Shown here piece after piece: positions 61,501 to 64,000 of a stretch of 64,000 bases of DNA (the stretch's first letter is position 1; each line of letters starts with the position of its first letter). The position numbers and the translations under genes are program-made. The DNA is from Actinernus sp. WN-2022. Taxonomy: Eukaryota; Cnidaria; Anthozoa; Actiniaria; Actinernidae. The stretch lies in the NCBI GenBank assembly GCA_030867875.1, contig JAOWCC010000577.1:70551012-70615011 (forward strand). Reading direction: 5' to 3'. The notes under the pieces are model-generated. The model saw only the letters and a list, made by a program, of their open reading frames with translations. It searched no databases and had not been told where the DNA came from.

Positions 61501-61846
61501 TCACCCCTACCCTTTTTACCTTGAAGAATCCCCCTGGAGCGGTACTTTCAGAGGTTGTACATTTCAGCGTTCGTTTGGCTTCTAGTTTCAGGGCTTAAAG
61601 GGAAAAAATGGCTGACTACGCCCCTGATGTAAGATCTACTTGTAATGTGGAGAGGATGGGTGTCAGAAAATATAATTTTTCAGGGGTCATGTGAAATTAT
61701 TAAAACTGGAAGGGGGGCTGCAACATTTGTGGAAGAAAGTCTTCAAATCCACCACCCCAAATCCAAATGAACGGTCCCCAATGAATGTCTTACCATCACT
61801 GCTTTCTTTGCCTGTTCTTTGGGTATCAGTCTTCTCTCTTTCCATA
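50282..61846 (-). CDS. Death-NACHT-LRR NLR gene, four-exon model
   Basis: Model, minus strand: exon 1 61,846-61,794 (ATG at 61,845), exon 2 60,941-60,663, exon 3 58,380-58,330, exon 4 52,578-50,282. Every intron is GT-AG and phase 1. The junction codons are GCA, GCC and GAG. The coding lengths 52+279+51+2297 total 2,679, exactly 893 codons including the stop (892 residues). Domain order: a short charged N-terminus (MEREKTDTQRTGKESSD), a Death domain, a hydrophilic linker, then NACHT and five LRRs. Known roles in the family: Death recruits Death-bearing adaptors, NACHT oligomerises, LRRs sense. It is expected to be a cytosolic innate-immune receptor; the ligand is unknown. The acceptor just before the ATG implies a 5' UTR exon further right, not identified. 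Introns 2 and 3 are full of transposable elements. Confidence 0.7.
53367..53439. mobile_element. 73-bp mini-foldback element, copy 2
   Basis: Duplicate of 43,189-43,261 with the same 9-bp flanks (tagaaatct). It lies within intron 3 of the NLR model. Confidence 0.7.
53576..54268. mobile_element. Foldback element with ~290-bp inverted arms
   Basis: The left arm starts aattattcaccgaagtggag (53,576) and pairs with the right arm ending at 54,268. The arms extend inward to about 53,868 and 53,980, leaving a loop of about 110 bp. Sub-motifs such as gtgaatatgaaatcatattc add further internal palindromes. There is no ORF. The first 21 bp also survive in duplication copy 1 at 43,398-43,418, so the duplication breakpoint lies inside this terminal repeat. 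Confidence 0.75.
53869..54595. repeat. Second, interleaved inverted-repeat pair
   Basis: 53,869-53,985 (agccagttatctttgaatc..., ttgatttgggt) is the inverse of 54,482-54,595 (aaatcaagaaatg... tatcaaagataactggct). A third pair, ccaatatgctaatgatgtga (54,271) with its complement ending near 54,482, lies inside. The pairs interleave with the 53,576-54,268 arms, which suggests one element was inverted or inserted into another. Confidence 0.6.
54596..55170. other. No gene recognised; G-run low complexity
   Basis: G-rich runs occur near 54,714-54,728 and 54,947-54,958. No domain or splice-bounded exon is visible. The stretch lies in intron 3 of the NLR model. Confidence 0.5.
55171..55704. mobile_element. 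Harbinger-like MITE (gggaccggtc ends), family member 2
   Basis: The left end gggaccggtcactatttaga (55,171) and right end ctctaaataataaccatccc (ending 55,704) are inverted repeats. The inner blocks agggctggtgcaaat and ttgcaccagccct also pair. TTA lies on both outer sides (three-base duplication, PIF/Harbinger type). There is no ORF. It is the intact relative of the nested element at 18,918-19,427. Confidence 0.7.
55705..56187. other. No gene recognised
   Basis: Intronic A+T-rich DNA. A pair ggtaccact / gtggtacct near 55,870-55,920 forms a weak hairpin. Nothing codes. Confidence 0.5.
56188..56546. mobile_element. Mutator-like MITE with ~90-bp TIRs and 9-bp TSD
   Basis: Ends tagcctgctatgcagacata... 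(56,188) and ...gtctgcaataagcaggcta (ending 56,546) pair over about 90 bp with a few mismatches. The 9-bp direct repeat aggaataca flanks it (56,179-56,187 and 56,547-56,555). Long TIRs plus a 9-bp duplication fit MULE-type MITEs. It shares the tagcctgc tip with the 73-bp element at 43,189 and 53,367. Confidence 0.8.
56556..58329. other. NLR intron 3 proximal part; no exon supported
   Basis: A small palindrome tgaaattaaaccttaatttca lies at about 56,697-56,717. On the minus strand a strong donor-like ataggtgagtcc lies at about 57,123-57,134, but the sequence before it has stops in the frames needed. It could end a non-coding first exon. No other candidate exon fits phase 1. Confidence 0.4.
58330..58380 (-). 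CDS. Linker exon (exon 3) of NLR gene model
   Basis: This 51-bp exon lies between acceptor atttgatatgacag (AG at 58,381-58,382) and donor gtcagttaat (GT at 58,328-58,329). In phase 1 it encodes NTKQEQQDRMPSDQTE, a hydrophilic glutamine/acidic-rich linker with no known domain. Its length is a multiple of three with phase 1 at both sides, so it can be skipped or included without changing frame. It was chosen on splice signals and phase match to the Death and NACHT exons, not on homology. Confidence 0.6.
58772..58826. repeat. Short perfect-like hairpin
   Basis: gtgtttaactcgatatctcac is followed almost directly by gtgagatattgagtttaacac, giving arms of about 21 bp around the centre cgagt. It is probably the tip of a foldback repeat. 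Confidence 0.7.
59062..59660 (-). pseudogene. LINE C-terminal fragment in NLR intron 2
   Basis: The minus-strand frame from about 59,658 reads LQYVQNSAAKVLTCKKKYDH, then LHWLPVEKRITFKILL, SLNNLAPSYL, LRSSSDPFLL, TYGQRAFSVAAPELWNSL and LKYHLFIN, stopping at 59,241. These are the same C-terminal motifs as at 25.5 kb but a different copy. The 3' tail is (att)n, seen as (aat)n on the plus strand at about 59,063-59,086. No reverse transcriptase core remains. Confidence 0.85.
59717..60270. mobile_element. MITE with ~60-bp inverted ends
   Basis: Left tacttagaaaaaacgtaatc... through tgacctcacaaaccgatgcc and ...atcttggaaagg (to about 59,780) pairs with the right arm from cttttccaagatggcgtcgg (about 60,209) to ttttctaactta (60,270). 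There is no ORF. The target duplication is not clear. Confidence 0.6.
60663..60941 (-). CDS. Death-domain exon (exon 2) of NLR gene model
   Basis: This 279-bp exon lies between acceptor ttatttgtgttcag (AG at 60,942-60,943) and donor gtaagtgaag (GT at 60,661-60,662), phase 1 at both ends. It reads VEGLMWRQGEPTDDELEDLA, then CLPDDWIPVGSKLGVERNKI, then ASEMLHFWKES, then YQVLGKALQASKRTNLAKRF. The pattern (LxxLAxxLxxDWxxLGxxLG, MLxxW, and a YxxLxxAL...R..LA tail) is that of a six-helix Death domain with the conserved tryptophan. A tandem acceptor (CAGCAG) could add or drop one residue. Death domains bind other Death domains, so this would be the signalling end of the NLR. Open sequence further right, up to 61,191, is intronic. 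Confidence 0.75.
61794..61846 (-). CDS. Start exon (exon 1) of NLR gene model
   Basis: Acceptor atttttgatttcag (AG at 61,847-61,848) is followed by T and then ATG at 61,845-61,843. Codons read MEREKTDTQRTGKESSD, and one base (G) remains before donor gtaagacatt (GT at 61,792-61,793), phase 1. That phase matches the Death exon, and the joined codon is GCA. The acceptor right before the ATG implies an untranslated exon upstream. The exon is short and has no domain, so support comes only from splice signals, start codon and phase agreement. Confidence 0.5.
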
Positions 61847-61899
61847 CTGAAATCAAAAATAAGAAAATTACCACCTTTCACGTTTCACATTGACTTTCA

Positions 61900-64000
61900 C
61901 TATGTATAATTACATGTACCTAACATTCTCTTGGAATTCAATACCACACGTGTATAGTTGCTAATCAGTGTATATATAACATTGAGTTTGTACAAATATA
62001 TACCTGCATGGAACAAAGTATCCCAGGCATCATTGCAGTTAATCGACGGCTATATAGTCATCAGATTTCAACATTATAATTGATATATCTTATGATATCC
62101 TAACTGGTGTTAGTAGAACCCCGCTATCTCGAACTCCCAAGGGAAATATCAGGGTCCTACTTTATTAAGCTATGCAACTAGGATTAGATAATGTCTTTGA
62201 TCCCAGGCTCTGCCGCGTGTTCAAATGGCTTCTCTGTGGCAACGGATAAAATGGTGTTCTTCAGAGTGGATTTGTTGTATTCGGACTGGATGATGATGAC
62301 TTGAGAAACGCAGCTGGTTCAGATTGATTGGTATATTTACATTGTAAATCTATCACTTCGATGCCCTGTGAAGGCGAACGGTGATTGCATGCGTTTTACC
62401 AAGAAAAAATCACCCCAAATTGGAGTAGTTTGAAGGTAAGGTTTCTCCTCCTACCTTCTAGTGGTCTTAGAATGCAAAGTACAAGAGAAAAACTGAAACG
62501 CTCTCAGTACAAGAGGCGCAGCCTTTTGTTATCAATCCAGTTATTAACAATTCATTTCCTAACTTTTACATGGTAAACCAATAGCATTGAGAAAGTCAGA
62601 AAATTATAGATCAGTTAAACACAATTCAGCTTTGAGCTATTGATTTCCGTTTCAACCTGAATGGTATGTTACAGTTGTATTGTATTCTGTTATCTCCTGA
62701 TTTTAACAAGATTTTTATGCAGACATTTCAGAATTCAAGTCAGTATTGAATGGGTCCTTCATTTTTGTGATATCTGAATCAAAACTATTATTTTCCTACT
62801 GAGCTTCGTTCTTATTCAACATGCATAACTTGAATAACTTGCAGCACCAAGTCTCATTATTTCAATCGATATAATGCTCAAATGAAATTTTTAAAAAGCT
62901 GAATACAACAGACTATTGGTCATGTATCATATACTTCATTAACAAATAAAACCACAAAGTATTGTACGACTTACATGTAACTAATTAATAGATTTTTGTT
63001 GACGAGAATTGAATTGTCCACAGAGAATGAAAACATATAGCCAACTGAAGCTGAAAGCCAGATGACTTCAAATAGACACCAGTCCATACCGAACTGATAG
63101 ACCAGCTTGTGGTTAATTCCGACATTTTGAAAGGGGTGCAAACATGGCAGGAAATGCAGTGTTTGTATGGGAATTCCATGCCATATAATTTCTGTAAAAT
63201 CGAATTTCTGAAATATTCACTGTTTGCCAACTTAAGATGCCAGGTAAAAGATTAACTGATCAAAATTTAAGGAATGTAGCTCTGCTGGGAAGCGTGCATT
63301 CATGTCATCGCCAACTATTCTGGTCATTACGAGTCTGTGGTAAGTCAGCGGTTTTCCCTGTAAAAACAAGTATTTTTCACATACCTGAGGCTTTTGACAC
63401 TGTCAATACTGTGATACTTAAAATCTTTCAAAGTTGTAAATATTAAGAACATCGAACATTTGGAAAATTAGTGATTTTACGCTCCTGAGTGAGATGGAAA
63501 TCATGCGGTTATTTTAATTGGTTTTCACACGAAAATTTTACCAGAAGTGGAATGTTCGCAGGCTTAACTGCTGGCCAAATATACCGTTTTTACAGCTATT
63601 GCACAATTAACTGGAGTGCATGTTTGGATAGGCAAGGTTTCGGTGTAAAGTTTGATACCAAATAATGCTTGAACCATTCCTCACTGGCACTTTGGTCTCG
63701 GATATTTGGAATTTCGGTCAGGGAAACTGGTTTGAGATTTTCAATCAAAGTTTGTGTGCTTTCTATATATTTATATATGAACCTTCAGGCAATTTTTCAC
63801 CATAAGATTCACAAACCCGAAACAACTACGACGGATGGAGCATATACAGTGTTGGATTTTAGTTCAATTTGTATTTAATTTACGGAAAAACGGGAAAAAG
63901 AAATCTTAATGCTCTGAGTGTATAATTTTGGAGTACGGATGAGAACCAGGTCTAGTATGTGAATCCAGTCCAGCAAATAGAGTAATCGATATTGGTATAG
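61900..64000. other. No gene recognised at right edge
   Basis: It may contain the promoter and a 5' UTR exon of the NLR gene; a weak donor-like gcaggtatat lies on the minus strand near 62,003-62,012. aaccccgctatctcgaactc at about 62,127-62,146 resembles the end of pogo/Tigger-type elements, but no partner end was found. The open frames of 60-80 codons have no recognisable content. Confidence 0.4.

Noticed and set aside
61560..61640. Half of a hAT-type end (ctacgcccctg) near 61,620
   Set aside because: Only one end is visible; no paired end or target duplication could be found.
62120..62160. pogo/Tigger-like terminal sequence
   Set aside because: A single end without a partner; resemblance is from memory and too short to call.

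Overview
This looks like a window of animal nuclear DNA, most probably from a cnidarian and plausibly a stony coral. It is A+T rich, has spliced exons with GT-AG borders, and carries an NLR-type immune gene of the Death-NACHT-LRR layout that is expanded in corals. It is densely packed with LINE, Gypsy, Penelope, SINE and MITE remains. No prokaryotic signal (operons, RBS, CRISPR) is present. The species is an inference; a search would be needed to name it.

Layout. 1-14.6 kb: repeat-dominated DNA, with a GTGAACCC-type minisatellite (1-560), a retroelement-like pseudogene, a TTAA-flanked MITE, a tRNA-derived SINE, a 136-bp satellite split by a 5'-truncated LINE, a TA-flanked MITE, and two more LINE 3' fragments. 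14.6-36.0 kb: apparently one giant foldback-type element of about 21.3 kb. Its inverted arms each consist of a roughly 450-bp unique tip plus a tandem array of 165/166-bp monomers. The right array is about 57 monomers; the left is much shorter and is broken by a MITE, a Penelope fragment with a hammerhead-ribozyme-like motif, and a second MITE. The middle holds a dead Gypsy pol, five copies of a 345-bp repeat and a LINE fragment. The repeat that flanks the left tip at 14,606 continues at the right tip at 35,960, which is the main reason to read both arms as one insertion.

33.2-53.6 kb: a direct tandem duplication of a 10.18-kb unit (33,242-43,418 and 43,419-53,596). Each copy has the right end of the foldback element, a piggyBac-like MITE, an inverted-repeat element, and a minus-strand 2.3-kb terminal exon encoding NACHT plus LRRs. 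The two exons translate identically. 53.6-64 kb: single-copy flank with inverted-repeat elements and, on the minus strand, the upstream exons of the NLR gene: a start exon (61,794-61,846), a Death-domain exon (60,663-60,941) and a linker exon (58,330-58,380).

How the genes fit together. All three introns of the model are phase 1, the junction codons are sensible, and the joined coding length is exactly divisible by three (892 codons plus stop). The likely product is a cytosolic innate-immune sensor: Death for homotypic adaptor recruitment, NACHT for NTP-driven oligomerisation, LRRs for sensing. Only one set of 5' exons is visible for two identical terminal exons. The duplication is therefore either a very recent exon-scale duplication or an assembly duplication, and that is the main point to settle.
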